Below, one piece after another: positions 1 through 5,559 of a stretch of 14,505 nucleotides of DNA. Under the pieces are notes generated by a model. It was not told where the DNA came from. It made no database searches and worked only from the letters and a program-made list of their open reading frames with translations. Both the position numbers and the translations under genes were made by a program. Source of the stretch: Hydrogenophaga sp. (GTDB taxonomy: Bacteria; Pseudomonadota; Gammaproteobacteria; Burkholderiales; Burkholderiaceae_C); the NCBI GenBank assembly GCA_030684755.1, contig JAUXXN010000216.1:1-14505 (forward strand), read 5' to 3'. Numbering within the stretch: position 1 is the first letter of the stretch; every line of letters starts with the position of its first letter.

Positions 1-1
1 C

Positions 2-133
2 GCCACCGACCGCAGCGGCCAGGTTTTCATGCTCTGGGGCACGGCCTTCGTGCTGCCCATGATCCTGGGCTACACCGCCTGGTCGTACTGGGTGTTTCGC
101 GGCAAGGTCAGCTCAGACGGGTACCACGCATGA
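2..133 (+). CDS. cydB: Cytochrome bd-type quinol oxidase subunit II, C-terminal end (partial)
   Basis: The first 43 codons and a TGA stop are the 3' end of a gene that enters from the left. The visible residues form a transmembrane helix (FVLPMILGYTAWSYWVF) followed by RGKV, the usual ending of CydB/CioB subunits, where the last helix runs into a short cytoplasmic tail. In the family this subunit pairs with CydA, which carries the haems, to oxidise quinol and reduce oxygen in the inner membrane. Bd oxidases are known to be less sensitive to sulfide and cyanide than haem-copper oxidases, which suits the sulfur genes that follow. Whether this is the CIO or the classical type cannot be judged from the tail. 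The stop overlaps the next start as ATGA, so the two are probably co-translated. Confidence 0.85.
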   Translation, partial: ATDRSGQVFMLWGTAFVLPMILGYTAWSYWVFRGKVSSDGYHA

Positions 134-294
134 AAACCCCTCGCTGTCGTTGGCCGACCATCACAACCCCAAGCGCTGACGAGCCGTTGCCACCGCTGTG
201 GAGCCGATTGCTGTGGATGGCCGGTATCTGGCTCGCCAGCATCGCCGCGCTGACGGCGGTGGCCATAGTGCTGCGCTGGGTGCTCAAAACATGA
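130..294 (+). CDS. DUF2474-like small membrane protein accompanying bd oxidase
   Basis: A 54-codon gene starting with ATG inside the cydB stop (ATGA overlap). It has a basic, proline-rich N-terminus (residues 1-22), then one transmembrane helix (about residues 24-50, LLWMAGIWLASIAALTAVAI) and ends WVLKT. Length, single helix and place directly after cydB match the DUF2474 family, short proteins found after cydAB/cioAB genes and thought to help assemble or stabilise the oxidase, in the way CydX does in E. coli. It is too short for most gene finders. The assignment rests on context plus overall pattern, not on a strict motif. Role in oxidase assembly is inferred. Confidence 0.75.
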   Translation: MKTPRCRWPTITTPSADEPLPPLWSRLLWMAGIWLASIAALTAVAIVLRWVLKT

Positions 295-464
295 ACGCCG
301 AGTGGGCCAAGCCGCAGCAACGCGCGTGTGGCGTGCGCCTATCAGCTCGATAAGCAAATCCAACCGTCCAGTTGATTTTTCGCAAACATTTAACCCCCCA
401 GGGTATTCATACTTCACCCATCGATTGAGAAAAACTCTTGATTGGTTTTTTTGATAGTCAGCCC

Positions 465-470
465 AAAAGG
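465..470 (+). promoter_or_regulatory. Ribosome binding site of the peroxiredoxin gene
   Basis: AAAAGG lies 8 bases before the ATG at 479 and fixes the start. The upstream 295-464 stretch is AT-richer than its surroundings. It contains a small palindrome (GTATTCATAC, 403-412) and a T-run near 445-452, but no convincing -35/-10 pair with normal spacing was found. Confidence 0.6.
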
Positions 471-478
471 AATTCATC

Positions 479-1117
479 ATGGAACAAACCGTCACTTTCC
501 CCCGACTCAACGAAGCCGCCCCGGCCTTCAACGCCAAGACCACCCACGGTGACCGCACGCTCGCCGACTACAAAGGCAAGTGGCTGATTTTGTTCTCGCA
601 CCCAGCCGACTTCACACCCGTCTGCACCACCGAGTTCATTGGCTTTCAGAAACACGCTGAGACCTTCCGTGGCATGAACTGCGAACTGCTCGGCCTGTCC
701 ATCGACAGCCTGTATTCGCACCTGGCCTGGACGCAGAACATCCAGGAAAAGTTTGGTGTCGAGATCACCTTCCCGATCATCGAAGACATCAAGATGGACG
801 TGGCCCGTGCCTACGGCATGGTGCACCCCGGTGCCGCCGACACGCAGGCCGTGCGCGCCACTTTCTTCATCGATCCCAACGGCATCCTGCGCGCCATGGT
901 GTATTACCCGATGAGCAATGGCCGCAGCATTGACGAGTTTGTGCGCCTGCTGCAAGCCATGCAGACCAGCGACGCCAACAAAATTGCCACACCCGAAGGC
1001 TGGACGCCCGGTTGCGACGTGATCGTGCCACCGCCCAAGAGCCCCGACGCGATCAAGGCGCGCATGGCCGAAGGCTACAAGATGGTGGATTGGTATTACT
1101 CGACCAAGTCGCTCTGA
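479..1117 (+). CDS. Peroxiredoxin, Prx6 (1-Cys-like) subfamily
   Basis: A 212-aa thiol peroxidase that reduces H2O2, organic peroxides or peroxynitrite in the cytoplasm. The active-site motif P42-x3-T46-x2-C49 (in HPADFTPVCTTEF) carries the peroxidatic cysteine, and R126 in AVRATFFIDPNG is the usual catalytic arginine. The long C-terminal part (PEGWTPGCDVIVPP, then KARMAEGYKMVDWYY) is typical of the Prx6 group, which is longer than AhpC/PrxQ. C68 and C179 are the only other cysteines; either could act as resolving thiol, otherwise it is a 1-Cys enzyme needing an outside thiol. The start has a good Shine-Dalgarno. The gene follows the oxidase genes and precedes a persulfide dioxygenase-like gene across a hairpin. 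Peroxiredoxins can also react with persulfides, so a link with sulfur stress is possible but inferred. Confidence 0.95.
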   Translation: MEQTVTFPRLNEAAPAFNAKTTHGDRTLADYKGKWLILFSHPADFTPVCTTEFIGFQKHAETFRGMNCELLGLSIDSLYSHLAWTQNIQEKFGVEITFPIIEDIKMDVARAYGMVHPGAADTQAVRATFFIDPNGILRAMVYYPMSNGRSIDEFVRLLQAMQTSDANKIATPEGWTPGCDVIVPPPKSPDAIKARMAEGYKMVDWYYSTKSL

Positions 1118-1124
1118 CATGCCC

Positions 1125-1148
1125 GTGCGTGGCCGCAAGGCCACGCAC
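1125..1148 (+). terminator. Strong hairpin after the peroxiredoxin gene
   Basis: GTGCGTGGCC, a GCAA tetraloop, then GGCCACGCAC: a perfect 10-bp stem starting 8 bases after the peroxiredoxin stop. Only a weak T-rich tail follows (GGTTTGTC), so it may be a partial terminator or an mRNA-stabilising end rather than a full intrinsic terminator. It separates peroxiredoxin from the downstream MBL gene. Confidence 0.6.
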
Positions 1149-1220
1149 CCAAGGTTTGTCGACAGCCCATCAACCTGCAACGGCGGCGGGGTCTGGCCCA
1201 CAAGGCCAGCGCTCCGCCCC

Positions 1221-2123
1221 ATGAACACCATGAACACCCCTCGCATGCACATCGAGTCGCATTTCGACCCGGCCACCTTCACCTTCAGCCACATCGTGTG
1301 GGACACGTCCACAGGACATTGCGCCCTGATCGACAGCGTGCTGGACTACGACCCCAAATCGGGCCGCACCGACACCGCCAGCGCCGACCGCCTGATCGAC
1401 CGGGTGGGCAAACTGGACTTGACCGTGCAGTGGCTGCTGGAAACCCATGTCCACGCCGACCACCTGTCGGCGGCGCCCTATTTGCAGCAGCGCCTGGGTG
1501 GTCTCATTGCCATTGGTTCGCACATCACCACCGTGCAACATGTCTTTGGCAAACTGTTCAACGTCGGCACCGAATTTGCCCGCGACGGCAGCCAGTTTGA
1601 CCGCCTGCTGGTGGATGCCGAAAGCTTCTCCATCGGCCACTTGCAGGCCCGCGCCCTGCACACACCCGGACACACACCGGCCTGCATGACCTATGTGGTG
1701 CGCGACCACAGCGTGGACCCCATCCGCACCGTGGCCTTTGTGGGTGACACGCTGTTCATGCCCGACTACGGCACCGCGCGCTGCGACTTTCCGGGCGGCA
1801 GCGCCAGCACGCTGTACCAGTCGATCCAAAAGGTGTTGAGCTTGCCCGATGACACCGAGCTGTATATGTGCCACGACTACCCGCCCGAGGGCCGCGAGCC
1901 CCAGTGCCTGACCACCGTGGCCGAGCAAAAAGCCAGCAATGTGCATGTGCACCAAGGCGTGACCGAGGCGGCGTTTGTGCAGATGCGCCAGCAGCGCGAC
2001 GCCACGCTGGCCATGCCGGTGTTGATCTTGCCCTCGGTGCAGGTGAACATGCGCGCTGGGCGCATGCCGCCCGCCGAAGACAACGGCGTGACGTATTTGA
2101 AAATACCCATCAACGCGGTCTGA
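1221..2123 (+). CDS. MBL-fold persulfide (sulfur) dioxygenase, ETHE1/Blh-like
   Basis: A 300-aa metallo-beta-lactamase-fold protein. The metal motif THVHADH gives H76, H78, D80 and H81; H151 (HTPGHTP), D176 (VGDTLF) and H218 (MCHDYP) complete the set. In persulfide dioxygenases H76, H151 and D176 hold a single Fe(II). The long insert DYDPKSGRTDTASADRLI, the DYGTARCDFPGG segment and the ending VQVNMRAGRMPPAEDNG are typical of type II PDOs, which oxidise glutathione persulfide to sulfite and often sit beside sulfide:quinone reductase. No rhodanese domain is fused. The frame is open from 1119, but family proteins begin near MHIESHFDPAT, so 1221 was chosen; ATGs at 1230 and 1245 are alternatives and no strong Shine-Dalgarno decides. 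A sulfur role fits the SulP, DsrE and FisR neighbours. Substrate is inferred. Confidence 0.88.
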   Translation: MNTMNTPRMHIESHFDPATFTFSHIVWDTSTGHCALIDSVLDYDPKSGRTDTASADRLIDRVGKLDLTVQWLLETHVHADHLSAAPYLQQRLGGLIAIGSHITTVQHVFGKLFNVGTEFARDGSQFDRLLVDAESFSIGHLQARALHTPGHTPACMTYVVRDHSVDPIRTVAFVGDTLFMPDYGTARCDFPGGSASTLYQSIQKVLSLPDDTELYMCHDYPPEGREPQCLTTVAEQKASNVHVHQGVTEAAFVQMRQQRDATLAMPVLILPSVQVNMRAGRMPPAEDNGVTYLKIPINAV

Positions 2124-2124
2124 A

Positions 2125-2155
2125 CGGGCTCACCCGAGCCCGCTGCCCCGTTTTT
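2125..2155 (+). terminator. Probable intrinsic terminator after the dioxygenase gene
   Basis: CGGGCTC, loop ACCC, GAGCCCG (7-bp GC-rich stem) begins 2 bases after the stop. A TTTTT run follows 8 bases after the stem. The gap makes it imperfect, so read-through into the SulP gene 17 bases later is likely. Confidence 0.5.
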
Positions 2156-2171
2156 AATTTCGGCTGCCCCC

Positions 2172-3911
2172 ATGAAAATTGCGCTGAGCCAGTGGTTCCC
2201 CATTCTTCAATGGGGCCGCCAGTACAGCACCGCCCATTTCGGTGCCGACGCCGTGGCCGCTGCCGTGGTCACGCTGATGCTGATTCCGCAGAGTCTGGCC
2301 TACGCCTTGCTCGCCGGTTTACCGCCCGAGGCTGGGCTGTACGCCAGCATGGCACCGTTGCTGCTGTACGCGGTGTTTGGAACCAGCAGCAGCTTGGCGG
2401 TGGGGCCTGCGGCGGTGACTTCGCTCATGACCGCCGCCGCGCTGGGCACGGTGGCCGCAGCAGGCAGCTTGGGTTATGCCAGCGCAGCGGCTTTGTTGGC
2501 CCTGCTCAGCGGCGTGATGTTGTTCGCCATGGGCGCGCTGCGGCTGGGGTTTGTGGCCAACTTTTTGAGCCACCCGGTGATCTCGGGCTTTGTGTCGGCT
2601 TCGGGTTTGCTGATTGCCGCCACCCAGCTCAAGCACCTGCTGGGTGTGCCGTTGAGCGGGCAGACCCTGCCCGAACTGCTGCCCAGTCTGTGGCAACACG
2701 CGGCCCAGGTACACCTGCCCACGCTGACCATCGGGCTGGGCGCGCTGGGTTTTCTGGTTTGGGTTCGTCGCTCGCTCAAAGCGCGGTTGCGCGCTTGGGG
2801 CTTGGGCGCGCTGGCGGCTGATGTGGTGACCAAGGCCGCGCCGGTGCTGGCGCTGGCCGTCACCACGCTGCTGGCTTGGGGACTGCGCCTGGATGAGGCT
2901 GGCTTGCGGGTGGTGGGGGCTGTGCCAGGCGGGCTTCCGCCACTGACTTGGCCGGTGCTGGACGCAAACTTTTGGCCGCAGATAGAACAACTGGCCGTGG
3001 CGGCTTTGCTCATCAGCTTGGTGGGGTTTGTGGAATCGGTGTCGGTCGGGCAGTCGCTGGCCGCCAAGCGGCGCGAGCGCATTGAGCCCAATGCCGAGTT
3101 GCGCGCACTGGGTGCCAGCAACATCGCGGCAGGCCTCACCGGTGGCTTTCCGGTCACTGGGGGGTTTTCGCGCTCGGTGGTCAATTTTGATGCCGGTGCG
3201 CGCACGCCCGCCGCCGGTGTGTTCACCGCATTCGCCCTGCTGTTGGCGGCACTGCTGCTCACGCCCGCGCTGCACTACCTGCCGCAGGCCACGCTGGCGG
3301 CCACCATTGTGGTGGCCGTGCTCACGCTGGTGGATTTCAGCCCCTTCGCGCGCACCTGGCGCTACGCCCGGGCCGACTTCACTGCCCTGGCGTTGACGTT
3401 TTCGCTCACGCTGCTGTGGGGCGTCGAGGCGGGATTAACCGCCGGTGTGGGCGCCTCGTTGCTGCTGTACCTGTGGCGCACAAGCCGCCCACACATTGCC
3501 ACTGTGGGCCGGGTACCGGGCACCGAGCATTACCGCAACGTGCTGCGCCACGCGGTGCAAACGCAGCCCCGCGTGCTCAGCCTGCGGGTGGACGAAAGCC
3601 TGTATTTCGCCAACGCGCGTTACCTAGAAGACCATGTTGCCGCCGAGGTGGCCGCGCACCCCGCCGTGGTCCATGTGGTGTTGCAGTGCACGGCCATCAA
3701 CGCCATTGACGCCAGCGCGCTGGAGAGCTTGGAGACCATCGTGCAGCGCCTGAAAGACGCGGGCGTGCAACTGCACCTGAGCGAGGTGAAAGGCCCTGTG
3801 ATGGACCGGCTGGAGCGCAGCGATTTTCTGGGCCACCTCACAGGGCGTGTGTTTCTCACGCACCACCAGGCCGTGACCGCTCTGACAGAACCGACGGCCT
3901 CGCAAGACTAG
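2172..3911 (+). CDS. SulP-family anion transporter with STAS domain
   Basis: A 579-aa inner-membrane carrier. Residues about 20-430 form the SulP/SLC26 core: ALLAGLPPEAGLYASMAP (residues 46-62) is the family signature, followed by many hydrophobic helices and the conserved stretch NIAAGLTGGFPVTGGFSRSV. Residues about 460-565 form a cytoplasmic STAS domain (LSLRVDESLYFANARYLED and INAIDASALESLETI). The length matches bacterial SulP proteins. The family moves sulfate, bicarbonate or other anions, usually driven by H+ or Na+. Next to a persulfide dioxygenase it could move sulfite or sulfate out, or take sulfate up; the sequence does not tell substrate or direction. A BicA-like bicarbonate transporter is the main alternative. 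No clear ribosome binding site precedes the ATG at 2172, which suggests translational coupling or a weak start. Confidence 0.93.
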   Translation: MKIALSQWFPILQWGRQYSTAHFGADAVAAAVVTLMLIPQSLAYALLAGLPPEAGLYASMAPLLLYAVFGTSSSLAVGPAAVTSLMTAAALGTVAAAGSLGYASAAALLALLSGVMLFAMGALRLGFVANFLSHPVISGFVSASGLLIAATQLKHLLGVPLSGQTLPELLPSLWQHAAQVHLPTLTIGLGALGFLVWVRRSLKARLRAWGLGALAADVVTKAAPVLALAVTTLLAWGLRLDEAGLRVVGAVPGGLPPLTWPVLDANFWPQIEQLAVAALLISLVGFVESVSVGQSLAAKRRERIEPNAELRALGASNIAAGLTGGFPVTGGFSRSVVNFDAGARTPAAGVFTAFALLLAALLLTPALHYLPQATLAATIVVAVLTLVDFSPFARTWRYARADFTALALTFSLTLLWGVEAGLTAGVGASLLLYLWRTSRPHIATVGRVPGTEHYRNVLRHAVQTQPRVLSLRVDESLYFANARYLEDHVAAEVAAHPAVVHVVLQCTAINAIDASALESLETIVQRLKDAGVQLHLSEVKGPVMDRLERSDFLGHLTGRVFLTHHQAVTALTEPTASQD

Positions 3912-3950
3912 AAAGCCCCAAGGAGTTGAGCCGTTTGCGTTTTCTCATGG

Positions 3951-3966
3951 ATACCCGGCTGGGTAT
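3951..3966. promoter_or_regulatory. Palindrome ATACCC-GGCT-GGGTAT, possible CsoR/FrmR/CstR-type operator
   Basis: A perfect 6-bp inverted repeat with a 4-bp GC-rich spacer, 78 bases before the DsrE-like gene. TACCC/GGGTA halves around a short GC spacer resemble operators of the CsoR/RcnR/FrmR/CstR repressor family, whose CstR branch senses persulfides. No such repressor is in the window. It could also just be a small hairpin. Confidence 0.4.
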
Positions 3967-3981
3967 GTGAAGAATAAGGCC

Positions 3982-4003
3982 TGCGCTGGAAAACGCCAGC
4001 GCA
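3982..4003 (+). other. Hairpin in the leader of the DsrE-like gene
   Basis: TGCGCTGG, loop AAAACG, CCAGCGCA: a perfect 8-bp stem without a following T-run. It lies 40 bases before the ATG. It may end SulP transcripts Rho-dependently or stabilise the dsrE-like mRNA. Confidence 0.4.
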
Positions 4004-4043
4004 ACCCGCTTTGCGGTCACCCGCCATTTAAAGGAATTTTTGT

Positions 4044-4463
4044 ATGAAAAAGATGTTTGCCCTGGGCGCTGCGGCCCTGTTGTTGTCGGGTGCGGCCCAA
4101 GCCCAGTCCCAAGAGTTGTTCGTCAACATCCACAGTGGCAACGCCATGGCGCAAGGCGCGGGCTTGGTGTTGGCCGGTCAGGCTTTGGAGCAAAAGGCCA
4201 GCGTGCGTGTGTTGTTGTGTGACAAGGCGGGCGACATCGCCGTCGTGGGTCAGGACTTGCCCAAACTCAAGCCGCGCGATGTGACCACGCAGCAGATGCT
4301 GCAAGGCGTGATCAAGGCCGGTGCCAAGGTGGAGGTGTGCGCCCTGTACCTGCCCAACACCGGCCGCAAACCCACCGATTTGATTGAGGGCGTGACGCCC
4401 GCCAAGCCCGCCGATGTGGCGGCGCATTTGCTCAAGCCCAGCGTGAACACGCTGGCCTTCTGA
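4044..4463 (+). CDS. Secreted DsrE-like sulfur-handling protein
   Basis: A 139-aa protein with a clear signal peptide (MKKMFALGAAALLLSGAAQA, likely cut after A20) and AAAGGA 8 bases before the ATG. The mature part has the DsrE/DsrF-like fold pattern: LFVNIHSGNAMAQGAGLVLAG, then VRVLLCDKAGD (C59) and VEVCALYLPNTG (C99). In DsrE of the DsrEFH complex and in related sulfurtransferases, a conserved cysteine at the C99-type site carries a persulfide; C59 sits in the preceding strand. Export to the periplasm is unusual compared with cytoplasmic DsrE but common among stand-alone DsrE-like proteins of proteobacteria. Binding or transfer of sulfane sulfur is inferred from the fold and from the dioxygenase, SulP and FisR neighbours. 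It has its own leader with a palindrome and its own terminator, so it is probably a separate transcription unit. Confidence 0.83.
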   Translation: MKKMFALGAAALLLSGAAQAQSQELFVNIHSGNAMAQGAGLVLAGQALEQKASVRVLLCDKAGDIAVVGQDLPKLKPRDVTTQQMLQGVIKAGAKVEVCALYLPNTGRKPTDLIEGVTPAKPADVAAHLLKPSVNTLAF

Positions 4464-4480
4464 CCGGGTGTGAACCTGCC

Positions 4481-4513
4481 AACGGCGCCCTGCGGGGCGC
4501 CGTTCGTGTTTTC
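4481..4513 (+). terminator. Rho-independent terminator of the DsrE-like gene
   Basis: AACGGCGCC, loop CTGCGG, GGCGCCGTT: a perfect 9-bp stem beginning 17 bases after the stop, followed by CGTGTTTTC with a four-T run. There is no T-run on the opposite side, so it serves mainly the plus strand and shields the convergent Rieske gene. Confidence 0.75.
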
Positions 4514-4694
4514 AAGCCTGACCGAAGCTGTCGGGCATTTGCACCGCCACCACGCTGCCACGAGCCGTGACCACGCCGCCTACCACAGCAGTGACGCAGC
4601 CCGGTACCGAGATATAGAAGAGATACAGAACAGCTCGTGCTTGAAACGGGTCACGGTTTCGTCACCCTCCCAGAAAGGCTTTCATGGGTGGTGT
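4514..4694. other. Gap between convergent DsrE-like and Rieske genes
   Basis: No supported gene. In particular there is no cytochrome b gene after the Rieske gene. On the minus strand GTGACCCGTTTCAAGC opens a frame of only about 24 codons, which is too short and unlike anything recognised. Confidence 0.5.
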
Positions 4695-5339
4695 CTAACC
4701 CGCTGCGCTGTCGTCCTCGCCAATCAACAAAGTGGTGTCAGCCAGGTATTTGTGGGGCGGCACCAACAGGTTGGTGGGTGCGGGTTTGTTCTTGAACACG
4801 CGGCCCGCAAAGTCGAAGGTGGAGCCGTGGCAGGGGCAAAAGAAGCCGCCCTTCCAGTCGGCGGGCACGCTGGGGTTGTTGGTGCCTTCGTTCAGTGTCA
4901 CTGGTGAGCAACCCAGGTGGGTGCAAATACCCACGGTCACCAGCACCTCGGGCTTGATGGAGCGGTGCGTGTTGGTGGCGTAAGGGGGTTGCTGCTTTTT
5001 CTGCGAATCGGGATCTGCCAGGTCGGTCATGCCGTCCAGTTGCGCCAGCATCTCGGGCGTGCGGCGCATCACCCATACCGGCTGGCCGCGCCATTCAACC
5101 ACCTTGACCTCACCGGGGCCGATGTCAGAAATGTCGATCTGCACGCTGGCACCCTGAGCCTTGGCGCGTTCGCTGGGTGCAAAGCTGGCCACAAACGGCA
5201 CCGCCACCGCAGCGGTGGCTGCGCAGCCCATGGCGGTGGTGGCCAGCAGCCATTGGCGGCGCTCGGCATCGTGGGTGCCCACGTCGGGGCTCAATGCAGA
5301 GAATGCGGGGAATGCGGGTGCGGTGAGCGGGTGAGCCAT
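4695..5339 (-). CDS. petA: Rieske iron-sulfur protein of the bc1 type (orphan copy)
   Basis: A 214-aa ubiquinol-cytochrome c reductase iron-sulfur subunit. A twin-arginine motif (ERRQWLL, R27-R28) precedes the single membrane anchor (about residues 32-54), so the folded [2Fe-2S] domain is exported by Tat and faces the periplasm. Cluster ligands are C139 and H141 in CTHLGC and C168 and H171 in CPCHGS; C144 and C170 form the usual disulfide. Length fits bacterial PetA. GGAGGT stands 4 bases before the ATG. In most proteobacteria petA is followed by petB and petC; here the next gene is convergent, so this is a stand-alone copy. A sigma-54-type promoter and a divergent FisR-like activator suggest sulfur-responsive expression. 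It might exchange with the housekeeping Rieske subunit or serve another quinol-oxidising complex; both are inferences. Confidence 0.93.
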   Translation of the reverse strand: MAHPLTAPAFPAFSALSPDVGTHDAERRQWLLATTAMGCAATAAVAVPFVASFAPSERAKAQGASVQIDISDIGPGEVKVVEWRGQPVWVMRRTPEMLAQLDGMTDLADPDSQKKQQPPYATNTHRSIKPEVLVTVGICTHLGCSPVTLNEGTNNPSVPADWKGGFFCPCHGSTFDFAGRVFKNKPAPTNLLVPPHKYLADTTLLIGEDDSAAG

Positions 5340-5394
5340 GGAAACCTCCAGTTAAAAACAGGGTGGGTCTTGGTGAACCCACTGTGTTCAACCC

Positions 5395-5410
5395 TCCAAG
5401 AAACGTGCCA
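5395..5410 (-). promoter_or_regulatory. Sigma-54 (-24/-12) promoter facing the Rieske gene
   Basis: Read on the minus strand the site is TGGCACGTTTCTTGGA. Against the consensus TGGCAC-N5-TTGCA it has a perfect -24 box and one mismatch at -12 (TTGGA). It lies 56-71 bases upstream of the Rieske ATG, leaving a leader of roughly 45 bases. The next gene upstream is a sigma-54 activator, which supports the assignment. Confidence 0.65.
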
Positions 5411-5474
5411 CACCCCAGGCCGTAAAAAAACGTTTGAAATCAACGCGCCCACACCGCATTCGCCTGCATGCCCC

Positions 5475-5519
5475 CTGCCAGACCAGGCGATTTGTGCCAT
5501 AAATGGCAGTTTCTGGCAG
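5475..5519. promoter_or_regulatory. TGCCA/TGGCA repeat cluster, candidate FisR enhancer site
   Basis: CTGCCAG (5475-5481), the perfect palindrome TGCCAT-AA-ATGGCA (5495-5508) and CTGGCAG (5513-5519) share one core. The cluster lies about 65-110 bases upstream of the -24 box of the Rieske promoter, the usual place for an activator's upstream site. It is also just before the regulator's own gene, so it may serve autoregulation. Confidence 0.5.
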
Positions 5520-5559
5520 TGCAGCCCTACACTGACGGCCCACGCCCAGAGGAGTCTCC

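Noticed and set aside
291..353. 20-codon frame starting with ATGA overlap after the DUF2474-like gene
   Set aside because: Very short, hydrophilic, no family; the overlap may be chance.
340..356. CTATC-AGCT-CGATAAG as a possible OxyR/LysR site before the peroxiredoxin gene
   Set aside because: The spacing does not match the OxyR ATAG-N7-CTAT pattern and the symmetry is imperfect.
1119..1220. N-terminal extension of the persulfide dioxygenase from ATG 1119
   Set aside because: It would include the 1125-1148 hairpin and a low-similarity arginine/proline segment not seen in the family.
458..1312. Long minus-strand open frame (284 codons) opposite the peroxiredoxin gene
   Set aside because: Shadow of high-GC coding on the plus strand; its protein is histidine- and glycine-rich and matches no family, while the plus strand has clear peroxiredoxin motifs.
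2319..3275. Minus-strand open frames inside the SulP gene
   Set aside because: Composition rich in Q, R and H typical of antisense GC-rich frames; no domain seen.
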